Positions 1-7,035 of a DNA stretch of 17,423 nt are shown here, in pieces; position 1 is the first letter of the stretch; the number at the start of each line of letters is the position of its first letter. The position numbers were made by a program, and so were the translations under genes. The DNA is taken from the NCBI GenBank assembly GCA_023394655.1, contig JAEXAG010000003.1, positions 1 through 17,423 of the forward strand, given 5' to 3'. The stretch is from Pseudomonadota bacterium. GTDB taxonomy: Bacteria; Pseudomonadota; Gammaproteobacteria; Xanthomonadales; Xanthomonadaceae. The notes beneath the pieces are model-generated. The model was not told the DNA's origin. It worked only from the letters and a program-made list of their open reading frames with translations, and did not search any database.

Positions 1-161
1 GAACTGCGGCCGTTGCCGCTGTCCGGCATTCCCGGTTGGCATGCCGGGCAGGACGCGCGCTTCCATCGCGAGGCGACGTGCTTCAGGCCGCTGCGGCCGG
101 GCCGGGTCTATCCGCCGCCGCTTGGCCTCATGGCTGGTTCGGATGGAGGGTCCAGCGGGGA

Positions 162-668
162 TCAGGCCGCCGGGTAGCGAATCTCCAGGATGGCGAAGGC
201 GGTCGGGCCGGCCGGCAGCATGGCGGTGAACTCGTCGTCCACGCGCTGCTTCAGCATCGCGCGGGCCAGCGGAGAGTCGATGCTGATGTCGCCGCCGCGG
301 GCATCGGTCTCGTCGGGGCCGACGATCCGGTAGCGCAGCAGTTCGCCATCGGCGATGCGCTCAAGCTCCACTTCGGCGCCGAAGAACACCGCGCCGGGAT
401 CGGAGGGCGCGGCATCCACCACCTTCAGCGCCGGGATGCGCTTGGAGAGGTAGCGCACGCGGCGGTCGATCTCGCCCAGCTGCTTCTTGCGGTAGGTGTA
501 TTCGGCGTTCTCGCTGCGGTCGCCCTCGGCGGCGGCGGCGGCCAGCGCCCGCACCACTTCCGGCCGCTTGATCCGCCAGAGCTCGTCCAGCTCGGCCTTC
601 AGGCGCAGGTGCCCGGCGCGGGTGATGAGCGCCGTGGAGCCCGGCGCGGGCGGACGCCAGCGACCCAT
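162..668 (-). CDS. greB: Transcription elongation factor GreB
   Basis: GreB binds the secondary channel of RNA polymerase and stimulates cleavage of backtracked transcripts. The 168-residue product is slightly longer than the E. coli protein (about 158) because of an extra N-terminal stretch. Residues about 10-85 form the coiled-coil domain, with the tip motif GDRSENAEY at 49-57. Asp50 and Glu53 match the acidic tip residues that hold the catalytic Mg2+. EIDRRVRYLSKR and VFFGAEVE then lead into the C-terminal FKBP-like domain with the GreB-typical RIVGPDE and ISIDSPLARA. The stretches LWRIKRPEV and IDRRVRYL favour GreB over GreA. The ATG shares its A with the last base of the AbgT stop (TGATG), and no Shine-Dalgarno is visible before it, so translation probably depends on reinitiation after the transporter. 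It is the last gene of a three-gene operon. No clear terminator is seen in bases 1-161. Confidence 0.95.
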   Translation of the reverse strand: MGRWRPPAPGSTALITRAGHLRLKAELDELWRIKRPEVVRALAAAAAEGDRSENAEYTYRKKQLGEIDRRVRYLSKRIPALKVVDAAPSDPGAVFFGAEVELERIADGELLRYRIVGPDETDARGGDISIDSPLARAMLKQRVDDEFTAMLPAGPTAFAILEIRYPAA

Positions 669-2233
669 CAGCGGGCCGGGGTCGCGGGCACGTACTCGAG
701 CGGCGCACCCGGCCCGATCGGCAGGTCGAAGCCCATCCAGACCGCGAACAGCAACGTCCAGCCCACCAGGAACACCATCGAGTAGGGCAGCATCACCGCG
801 ATCACCGTGCCGATGCCGGCCTTCGGCTCGTAGCGCTGCAGGAAGGCGATGATCAGCGCGAAGTAGCTCATCATCGGCGAGATGATGTTGGTCACCGAGT
901 CGCCGATGCGATAGCCCACCTGGGTAAGCTCCGGCGAGTAGCCCAGCAGCATGAACATCGGCACGAACACCGGGGCCATCAGCGCCCATTTCGCCGAGGC
1001 CGAGCCCATGAACAGGTTGGCCGTGGCGGTGAGCAGGATGAAGCCGGCGAACAGCACGATGCCCGGCAGCTGCAGCTGCACCAGCAGGTCCGCGCCCTTC
1101 ACCGCGAAGATCAGGCCGAGCTGCGTCCAGTTGAAGAACGCCACGAACTGCGCCGCGAAGAAGGTCAGCACCAGGTAGACGCCCAGCGTGGACATGCTCT
1201 TGCCCATGCCGTTGATGACGTCGGCATCGCTGCGGATGGTGCCGGCACCGATGCCGTAGGCCACGCCGGCGACCAGCCCGTAGAGGAAGATGATCGCGAC
1301 GATGCCATTGAGGAACGGCTTGAGCGAGGCGAGCAGATCGGCTTCGCCGGCGATCCGCAGGAAGCCGTCCTGCGGCACCGTGCCCCACAGGAGCACGGCG
1401 GTCAGCGCGATGCTGGCGACGAGCGCGAAATTGAGCCCGCGCTTCTCCGCCGCGCTCATCTGTTCGATGCGGTCATCGCCTTCCACCGCCTGCGGCGCAT
1501 CCGGGAAGCGGCTGGCCACGAAACGCTCCGTGACCCACCAGCCGAGCGCGGTGACCAGGAACGTGGAGACGATCATGAAATACCAGTTCGCCGCCGGGTT
1601 CACCGTGTAATCGGCATCCACGATTTGCGCGGCTTCCTGCGAAAGCCCGGCCAGCAGCGGGTCGATGGTGCCGAGCAGCAGGTTGGCCGAATAGCCGCCG
1701 GACACGCCGGCGAAGGCCGCGGCCATGCCGAGGATGGGGTGGCGACCGGCGGCCAGGAAGACCATGCCGGCCAGCGGCACCAGCAGCACGTAGCCGATTT
1801 CGCTGGCCATGTTGGACATCACGCCCGCGAACACCATCACCGGCGTCAGCAGGAAGCGCGGCGAGGCCAGTACCAGCTTGCGAAGCGCCGCGCCGATCAG
1901 GCCGGAATGTTCGGCCACGCCGATGCCGATCAAGGAAACCAGCACCGTGCCCAGCGGCGCGAAGCTGGTGAAGTTGGTGACCAGCCCGTTGAGGATGCGT
2001 TGCAGGCCTTCGACCGACATCAGGTTCACCGGCTGGATGGCTTCGCCGGTGGTCGGGTGTGGCACGGAGAGATCGAACTGCGATGCGATCCACGACATCA
2101 GCACCACCAGCAGGGCCAGGATCGCGAACAGCGTGGCCGGATGCGGCAGGGCATTGCCGCCCTTTTCGACGATGTTGAGGAAACGGTCGATCGCGGTCTT
2201 GCGGACGGGCGCCTGGCCCGCGGCGGCCGTCAT
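668..2233 (-). CDS. abgT: AbgT-family transporter (p-aminobenzoyl-glutamate transporter type)
   Basis: A 521-residue polytopic inner-membrane protein of the AbgT family. The family's founding member imports p-aminobenzoyl-glutamate, a folate breakdown product; MtrF and YdaH have been described as exporters of sulfonamide-type antimetabolites. The first membrane segment is near residues 34-52, with many more to about 500. The family signature regions are VSGGYSANLLLGTIDP (177-192) and GSASAKWALMAPVFVP (410-425), followed by YRIGDSVTN. Asp191, Ser413, Trp416 and Arg442 match by sequence and spacing the residues described as functional in MtrF. The ATG overlaps the stop of the upstream ATPase gene (ATGA). 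A GGGAGG Shine-Dalgarno lies 6 bases before it, inside a small hairpin. No abgA/abgB hydrolase genes are nearby, so the true substrate and direction of transport cannot be read from context. Confidence 0.93.
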   Translation of the reverse strand: MTAAAGQAPVRKTAIDRFLNIVEKGGNALPHPATLFAILALLVVLMSWIASQFDLSVPHPTTGEAIQPVNLMSVEGLQRILNGLVTNFTSFAPLGTVLVSLIGIGVAEHSGLIGAALRKLVLASPRFLLTPVMVFAGVMSNMASEIGYVLLVPLAGMVFLAAGRHPILGMAAAFAGVSGGYSANLLLGTIDPLLAGLSQEAAQIVDADYTVNPAANWYFMIVSTFLVTALGWWVTERFVASRFPDAPQAVEGDDRIEQMSAAEKRGLNFALVASIALTAVLLWGTVPQDGFLRIAGEADLLASLKPFLNGIVAIIFLYGLVAGVAYGIGAGTIRSDADVINGMGKSMSTLGVYLVLTFFAAQFVAFFNWTQLGLIFAVKGADLLVQLQLPGIVLFAGFILLTATANLFMGSASAKWALMAPVFVPMFMLLGYSPELTQVGYRIGDSVTNIISPMMSYFALIIAFLQRYEPKAGIGTVIAVMLPYSMVFLVGWTLLFAVWMGFDLPIGPGAPLEYVPATPAR

Positions 2234-3738
2234 CGCCGGCCTCCCAGGAGGCCGCCGAGGACGCCGCGGAGGATCTGCCTTCCCACCTGGTTGCCGACCG
2301 TCCGGGCGGTCTGCTTGGCCATCGTTTCCAGCATGCCCTGGCGGCGGCGCGTGCCGAAAATCGCGTCCTTCACCGCCTGGCCGAAACCGCCGTCGGCATC
2401 GGCGTCATCGGCCCTCTTGGCGGCGGGCGCGTCGGCCTGCGCGGCCATCATGTCGGCCTTCTTCGCCAGCATCTCGAAGGCGGATTCGCGGTCGACCGCC
2501 TGGTCGTATTTGTGCCCGACCGGGCTGCCGGCGCGGATATGTGCGCGCTCGGCATCGGTGATGGCGCCAAGGCGGCAACCCGGCGGCGCGATCAGGGTGT
2601 GTTCCACCGGCATCGGCACGCCCTTGTCCTGCAACATCGAGACCAGCGCCTCGCCGGTGCCGAGTTTCGAAATGGTTTCCACCACGTCGATGGCGGGATT
2701 GGCCACGAAGGTTTCCGCCGCCGTCCGCACGGCCTTCTGGTCGCGCGGGGTGAAGGCGCGGAGCGCGTGCTGCACGCGATTGCCGAGCTGGCCGAGGATG
2801 TTGTCGGGCACGTCGTCGGGGAATTGCGAGCAGAAGTACACGCCGACGCCCTTGGAGCGGATGATCCGCACCACCTGCTCGACGCGCTGGCGCAGCGCGG
2901 CCGGTGCATCGGCGAACAGCAGGTGCGCTTCGTCGAACACGAACACCAGCTTCGGCTTGTCCAGATCGCCGACTTCCGGCAGCTGTTCGAACAGCTCGGA
3001 GAGCAGCCAGAGCAGGAAGCTGGAATACAGCCGCGGCTTCAGGATCAGCTTGTCGGCGGCGAGGATGCTGATCATCCCGCGGCCATCGACATGCGTCCGC
3101 ATCAGGTCGGCAAGCTCCAGCGCGGGCTCGCCGAAGAACTCGTCGCCGCCTTCCTGTTCGAGCCGCAGCAGCGCGCGCTGGATCGCCCCCACCGATTGGG
3201 TGCTGACCAGCCCGTAGCGGCTGGAGACGTCCTTGCGCTCCTCCGCCACCAAGTTGAGCAGGGCGCGAAGATCCTTCAGGTCGAGCAGGAGCAGGCCGCG
3301 GTCGTCGGCCAGCTTGAACACGATGTCGAGCACGCCGGACTGGGTGTCGTTCAACTCCAGGATGCGCGAGAGCAGCAGCGGGCCCATCTCGCTGACCGTG
3401 GTGCGGATGGGGTGGCCGCTCTTGCCCCACATGTCCCAGAGGATCACCGGGTTGGGCTGCTGGGTGTAATCGTCGATGCCGATTTCCGCCACGCGCTGGC
3501 TGATGCGCTCGTTCGGCGTGCCGGCCATCGCCAGTCCGGCCACGTCGCCCTTGACGTCGGCCATGAACACCGGGACGCCGATCCGGCTGAAGCCTTCGGC
3601 GAGCGTCAAGAGGGTGACGGTCTTGCCGGTGCCGGTGGCGCCGGCGACCAGCCCGTGGCGGTTGCCGAGCTTGGGTTGCAGGTGGACGAGGCCGCTTTCC
3701 GGCGTGGTGACGGCCTTGCCGACGAGGATCGGATTCAT
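2230..3738 (-). CDS. yjgR: HerA-like ATPase, DUF853 family (YjgR-like)
   Basis: A 502-residue ATPase of the HerA/FtsK superfamily, DUF853 branch, co-linear with E. coli YjgR (about 500 residues). Walker A is GATGTGKT at 33-40. Walker B is KLVFVFDEAH at 263-272, with Asp269 and Glu270. Other family blocks are VFMADVKGD (57-65), SVGAIQRALL (182-191), RIIRSKGVGVYFCSQ (291-305) and LGQLGNRVQHALRAFTPRDQKAV (315-337). The C-terminal tail is Ala/Asp-rich and ends in a glycine/leucine-rich basic segment (GVLGGLLGGRR). There is no signal peptide, so it should be cytoplasmic. The reading frame is open upstream to about 3981, but the YjgR homology starts at MNPILVGKA, so I chose the ATG at 3738. A GGAAAC sits a few bases upstream of it. 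The cellular role of DUF853 ATPases is not established. It is the first gene of the operon with the AbgT transporter and greB. Confidence 0.93.
   Translation of the reverse strand: MNPILVGKAVTTPESGLVHLQPKLGNRHGLVAGATGTGKTVTLLTLAEGFSRIGVPVFMADVKGDVAGLAMAGTPNERISQRVAEIGIDDYTQQPNPVILWDMWGKSGHPIRTTVSEMGPLLLSRILELNDTQSGVLDIVFKLADDRGLLLLDLKDLRALLNLVAEERKDVSSRYGLVSTQSVGAIQRALLRLEQEGGDEFFGEPALELADLMRTHVDGRGMISILAADKLILKPRLYSSFLLWLLSELFEQLPEVGDLDKPKLVFVFDEAHLLFADAPAALRQRVEQVVRIIRSKGVGVYFCSQFPDDVPDNILGQLGNRVQHALRAFTPRDQKAVRTAAETFVANPAIDVVETISKLGTGEALVSMLQDKGVPMPVEHTLIAPPGCRLGAITDAERAHIRAGSPVGHKYDQAVDRESAFEMLAKKADMMAAQADAPAAKRADDADADGGFGQAVKDAIFGTRRRQGMLETMAKQTARTVGNQVGRQILRGVLGGLLGGRR
2238..2253 (-). 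promoter_or_regulatory. Hairpin overlapping the abgT Shine-Dalgarno
   Basis: GGCCTCCTGGGAGGCC on the minus strand can fold into a 6-bp stem (GGCCTC/GAGGCC) with a 4-base loop. The right half contains the GGGAGG that serves as ribosome-binding site for abgT, whose ATG starts 5 bases beyond the stem. The same bases encode Gly-Gly-Leu-Leu-Gly-Gly at the end of the upstream ATPase, so the symmetry may simply follow from that peptide. If the hairpin forms, translation of the ATPase gene would open it and couple abgT to it. Confidence 0.35.
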
Positions 3739-3856
3739 CGAGGTTTCCACTGGCTGAACGGGGACGATTCTATTCTCGATGGTGCCACGGCGTGGGTTGT
3801 GGCCGGCGTGCAGGGGCGGGTAACCTGCCCCGTCCCCACCCGTGACGACCGTGCAG
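3739..3856. promoter_or_regulatory. Divergent intergenic region between the HerA-like ATPase and the lytic transglycosylase
   Basis: This 118-bp gap separates two divergently read genes and must hold the promoter of each. On the minus strand a TAGAAT (3772 down to 3767) could be a -10 box for the three-gene operon, 28 bases before its ATG, but I see no good -35 at the usual distance. On the plus strand no convincing -35/-10 pair or Shine-Dalgarno precedes the transglycosylase. The promoter assignment rests mainly on gene orientation. Confidence 0.35.
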
Positions 3857-5401
3857 ATGTCCAGCCGTTGGCCTGTTTTCCCGCGTGTTCCGCTGATGTT
3901 CGCCGTGGCGCTTGCCGCCACCTCCCTTCCCCGGGACGCCCACGCCCAGCGCGCCGCGCGCGCGATGGCGGAGCGGGCCACCGCGATCGAGGCACGCCAT
4001 GCCGCCGCCGAGGACGCCGACCAGCGCGATGCGGCACTGGTGGAAATGGAGAAGCTGGTGGCGGAATGCGGACGCCAGCGCGGCTGCCAGGTGCAGCCGA
4101 TGATGGCCGCCTACCGGCGCATGCTGCAGCCGCCGCGGGTGAGCGATCCCGAGCTCCTGGACGAAGGCGACGAGGACGAGGATCCCATCAACATCGCCGG
4201 CGATGCGGTGCCCGCAGGCGCCACCGCCGATGCCCTGCTGGACGAACGCAACAAGCGCTTCGTGCAGATGGTGCAATTCAACCCGGCCGTGCAGGCCGGC
4301 ATCCGTCGCTGGCTGACCGACATGCGCCCGGCGCTGATGGAAAGCTACGTGAACTACCAGTACCTGCGCCCGCACATGGCGCCGGCCTTCCAGCGCGCGG
4401 GCCTGCCCGAAGCGCTGCTGTTCGGGATCATGGCCAAGGAGTCCAACGGCAAGGTGCATGCCACCTCGCGTGCGGGCGCCGGCGGGCCGCTGCAGTTCAT
4501 GCCGGCCACCGGGCGTCGTTTCGGGCTCGGCAACGACGGCACCGGCTTCGATACCCGCTACGATCCGCGTCGATCTTCCGAGGCCGCGGCCGCCTACCTG
4601 CTGGAGCGCTTCGGCCAGCTCAACAACAGCATCGAGATGTCGCTGGCGGCCTACAACGGCGGCGAAGGGCGCGCCCTGCGCATCCACAACCAGAGCGGCG
4701 GCCGCAACTTCTGGGATGTCAGCGTGTACGACCAGTTCCCCGGTGAAACCAAGGACTACGTGCCGATGGTGATCGCGGCGGCGTGGCTATACCTGCATCC
4801 TTCCGAATACGGTCTGCGCTTCCCGCGTACCTGGGGGGCCGGCCGCACGACGCAAATCCAGCTCAAGCGTGCCAGCAGCATCAACGAGCTCACCATCTGC
4901 CTCGGCAACGCGCGCGGCACCGATGGCTACCAGCGCGCGCTGCGCAACCTCAACCCGCGCCACCGCCCCAGCGACTGGCTGCCCGAGGGCACCGTGCTGA
5001 CCGTCACCAACACCATCGCCTCGCTCTACAACCGCTATTGCGTGAACGGCCGGCGCGCCGAAACCGCGCGCCAGCTGATCAACAGCGACGTCGGCAGCGC
5101 GCTCGTGCGGGTGGGCACGTTCGAGCAATCGGCCGGCAGTGCCTCGCCCGCCGCCACCGCACCGGCGGCGGTGGTGCCGGCCGATCCGGCCGCGCGTCCG
5201 CAGGCTGCAGCGCCGGCACCGGCACCGGCCCGCGCAGCCGCCCCGCGCAGCCATCGGGTGGCCCGCGGCGACCCCCTCACCAGCATTTCCCGCCAATACC
5301 GCTGCGACATGCGCGAGCTGGCGGCGGCCAACGGCATCAAGGGCCCGCGCTACGCGATCCAGCCCGGGCAATCCTTGCGACTGGTGGGCTGCGGGCGCTG
5401 A
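3857..5401 (+). CDS. Secreted lytic transglycosylase with SLT and C-terminal LysM domains (MltD-like)
   Basis: It probably cleaves the glycan strands of peptidoglycan, giving 1,6-anhydro-muramyl ends, in the periplasm. Numbering from the ATG at 3857 (514 residues): a signal peptide with hydrophobic core PLMFAVALAATSL and probable cleavage after AHA (about residue 30). A helical region with a very acidic patch (DEGDEDED) follows at about 103-110. The SLT catalytic domain spans about 180-305 with FGIMAKESNGK (catalytic Glu195), GPLQFMPATG and LAAYNGGEGRAL. A region around 330-395 looks like a degenerate LysM-type module. An Ala/Pro linker at about 428-463 leads to a LysM domain at about 465-511 (SHRVARGDPLTSISRQYRC...IQPGQSLRLV). 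A GTG at 3842 could also start the frame; neither start has a clear Shine-Dalgarno. It reads toward rlmJ with a 10-bp gap and no obvious terminator. The SLT and LysM calls are secure; the MltD orthology is not. Confidence 0.92.
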   Translation: MSSRWPVFPRVPLMFAVALAATSLPRDAHAQRAARAMAERATAIEARHAAAEDADQRDAALVEMEKLVAECGRQRGCQVQPMMAAYRRMLQPPRVSDPELLDEGDEDEDPINIAGDAVPAGATADALLDERNKRFVQMVQFNPAVQAGIRRWLTDMRPALMESYVNYQYLRPHMAPAFQRAGLPEALLFGIMAKESNGKVHATSRAGAGGPLQFMPATGRRFGLGNDGTGFDTRYDPRRSSEAAAAYLLERFGQLNNSIEMSLAAYNGGEGRALRIHNQSGGRNFWDVSVYDQFPGETKDYVPMVIAAAWLYLHPSEYGLRFPRTWGAGRTTQIQLKRASSINELTICLGNARGTDGYQRALRNLNPRHRPSDWLPEGTVLTVTNTIASLYNRYCVNGRRAETARQLINSDVGSALVRVGTFEQSAGSASPAATAPAAVVPADPAARPQAAAPAPAPARAAAPRSHRVARGDPLTSISRQYRCDMRELAAANGIKGPRYAIQPGQSLRLVGCGR

Positions 5402-5411
5402 TCCCGTCGGC

Positions 5412-6275
5412 TCAGGCCGGCTCGCCGTCGCGGCGCAGCCAGTCCAGCCGAAAGGTGCCGGCGCGCTGTTCGCCCAGCGCATCGGCCAGCCTTGCCAGCG
5501 CGGGCGAGAGCCGCGCGTCGAGCTGCCAGGGCGCGTTCCAGACCAGCATGCCGCTGCCGTTCATGCGCACCGGGGAGTCCGCCGGGCGCACCAGCAGCTC
5601 GATCCTCAGCGCCGAACGGGCCGGCAGTCTTGCTGCCGCCCGGTGGAAGGCGCCCAGGCTGCGCGCGTCCTTGATCGGATGCCAGAGCGCATACACGCCC
5701 TGCGGCCAGCGCGCCATGCCGTCCGCGAGCGCGGTCAGCGCCGTGTCGAATTCCGCGCGCTGGGCCTCGTAGGGCGGGTCCACCAGCACCAGCCCGCGAT
5801 GGATGCGGCTGGCACCATGGCGCGGCGGCAGCAGGGCCTTCATCGCCGCATAGCCGTCACGGGCGTGGATGGCGACGCGCGGATCGCCGCCGAGGTTGGC
5901 CTTGAGTGCGGCGGCTTCTTCGGGCTGCAGCTCGCAGGCGGCGATGCGGTCCTGCTCGCGCAGCGCGTGCGCCAGAAGCCATGGCGAGCCGGGGTAGGCG
6001 TCGGCCCCGTGGCGTTCGCGGCAGGCGGCGACGGCATCGACCAGGCGGTCGATCGCAGGATCCAGCCCCGGTCGGAGCAACTCGATGCCGCCGGCAGCCT
6101 CCCCGGTGCGCCGGGCCTCTTCGCCGGCCAGCGAGTACAGGCCGCGGCCGCCGTGGGTGTCCAGGGCGAAGCACGGCGCCGGCTTGGCTGCGAGCGCATC
6201 GCAGATCGCCAGCACGGTGACGTGCTTGAGCACGTCGGCGTGGTTGCCGGCATGGAAACTGTGGCGGTAGTTCAT
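5412..6275 (-). CDS. rlmJ: 23S rRNA (adenine(2030)-N6)-methyltransferase RlmJ
   Basis: RlmJ uses S-adenosylmethionine to methylate N6 of A2030 in 23S rRNA before ribosome assembly. The product is 287 residues (E. coli 280). It starts with the family hallmark YRHSFHAGNHADVLKH (residues 3-18). Next come FALDTHGGRGLYSL (36-49), the SAM-binding part of the Rossmann fold, and the catalytic LVLVDPPYE with DPPY at 166-169. YALWHPIKD (195-203) and NGSGMLVWNAPW (239-250) are also typical. The frame is open well upstream, but homology begins at MNYRHSF, which fixes the start at 6275. No strong Shine-Dalgarno is present; a GAGAA lies about 10 bases before the ATG. The gene is divergent from creB and convergent with the transglycosylase. 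Confidence 0.95.
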   Translation of the reverse strand: MNYRHSFHAGNHADVLKHVTVLAICDALAAKPAPCFALDTHGGRGLYSLAGEEARRTGEAAGGIELLRPGLDPAIDRLVDAVAACRERHGADAYPGSPWLLAHALREQDRIAACELQPEEAAALKANLGGDPRVAIHARDGYAAMKALLPPRHGASRIHRGLVLVDPPYEAQRAEFDTALTALADGMARWPQGVYALWHPIKDARSLGAFHRAAARLPARSALRIELLVRPADSPVRMNGSGMLVWNAPWQLDARLSPALARLADALGEQRAGTFRLDWLRRDGEPA

Positions 6276-6344
6276 GGCGCCATTCTCGCACCGGCTTCGC
6301 ATCCGCCACACAATCGCCGTGGCGGCCCCGGTTAGCATGCCGGC
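6276..6344. promoter_or_regulatory. Divergent rlmJ/creB control region with candidate creB -10 box and palindrome
   Basis: A 69-bp gap between divergent genes. On the plus strand TAGCAT (6333-6338) resembles a -10 hexamer. Its position would put transcription start at or next to the A of the creB ATG at 6345, giving a leaderless mRNA. This fits the absence of any Shine-Dalgarno, but no consensus -35 is visible. The perfect 12-bp palindrome CATGCCGGCATG (6336-6347) covers the end of this box and the start codon. No TTCAC-N6-TTCAC tag occurs here, so creBC does not look autoregulated by the usual CreB site. Confidence 0.35.
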
Positions 6345-7025
6345 ATGGCCACCATCCTGCTTGTCGAAGACGAAATCTCGATCGCGCGCGCGGTGCTGTT
6401 CGCGCTGCGGGCGGAGGGCTGGCAGGCGGAGCACGTCATGCTCGGCGGCGACGTGCTGCCGCGCGTCCGTCGTGGCGACATCGACCTGGTGATCCTCGAT
6501 GTCGGCCTGCCCGATGCCAGCGGCTTCGAGGTCTGTCGCGCCTTGCGTGGCGAAAGCGAGGTGCCGGTGATTTTCCTCACCGCGCGCGATGGCGAGCACG
6601 ATCGCGTGCTGGGCCTGGAGCTGGGTGGCGACGATTACGTGCCCAAGCCCTTCTCGCCGCGGGAGCTGGTGGCGCGGGTCCGTGCCCGCCTGCGCCGCAG
6701 TGGTCCGTCGCAGAGCGGTGGATGGCGCGTGCATGGCCGTTTCGACATCGACGAGGCCGGTTTCCGGATCCGCTTCGATGGCCAGCCGCTGGATCTCACT
6801 CGATACGAATACGGCCTGCTGGCCGCGTTGCTGCAGCGGCCCGGCGCGGTGTGCAGCCGCGCACGGCTGATGGACCGGGTCTGGGGCGATGCGCCGGAAA
6901 GCGGCGATCGCACCGTGGACACCCACGTGAAGACGCTGCGCGCCAAGCTGCGCGCGGTGGCCCCGGATTCCGATCCGATCCGCACCCATCGCGGTCTCGG
7001 CTACGCACTGGAGATCGGCGGATGA
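6345..7025 (+). CDS. creB: Two-component response regulator CreB (OmpR/PhoB type)
   Basis: CreB is the DNA-binding regulator phosphorylated by CreC; in E. coli it binds TTCAC-N6-TTCAC tags. The product has 226 residues. The receiver domain (1-115) has acidic pocket VEDE (7-10), phospho-acceptor Asp52 in ILDVGLPDASGFEVC, switch Thr79 in FLTAR and Lys101 in PKPFSPREL. The winged-helix DNA-binding domain (about 128-224) has LTRYEYGLL, VWGDAPESGDRTVDTHVKTLRAKLRAV and IRTHRGLGYAL. The segments LDVGLPDASGFE, LGLELGGDDYVPKPFSPRE, RTVDTHVKTLRAKLRA and THRGLGYAL match E. coli CreB closely, which separates it from other OmpR-type regulators. No creA homologue precedes it, unlike in E. coli. creC follows 10 bases after the stop codon. 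Confidence 0.93.
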   Translation: MATILLVEDEISIARAVLFALRAEGWQAEHVMLGGDVLPRVRRGDIDLVILDVGLPDASGFEVCRALRGESEVPVIFLTARDGEHDRVLGLELGGDDYVPKPFSPRELVARVRARLRRSGPSQSGGWRVHGRFDIDEAGFRIRFDGQPLDLTRYEYGLLAALLQRPGAVCSRARLMDRVWGDAPESGDRTVDTHVKTLRAKLRAVAPDSDPIRTHRGLGYALEIGG

Positions 7026-7035
7026 GGCGGGCGGG

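Noticed and set aside
1..161. Left-edge segment downstream of greB, with inverted repeat CCGGCAT/ATGCCGG (23-29, 41-47) and GGCCG/CGGCC (86-90, 94-98)
   Set aside because: Neither hairpin is followed by a T run on either strand. A short minus-strand frame from 65 to the edge stays open but is too short to identify. I can support no gene or terminator here.
162..1388. A 408-codon frame that would fuse an N-terminal extension to GreB
   Set aside because: Its first part is an out-of-frame reading of the AbgT transporter. GreB homology starts just after the ATG at 668.
3739..3981. Upstream extension of the HerA-like ATPase to 583 residues
   Set aside because: The extra residues have no YjgR homology, would cross the signal-peptide region of the divergent transglycosylase gene, and the ATG at 3738 matches the family start.
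1625..4746. Very long open frames on the plus strand opposite the AbgT and HerA-like genes (about 530 and 744 codons)
   Set aside because: They lie antisense to clearly recognised genes, have low-complexity, Arg/Gly/His-rich translations without any family motif, and are expected in DNA this GC-rich.
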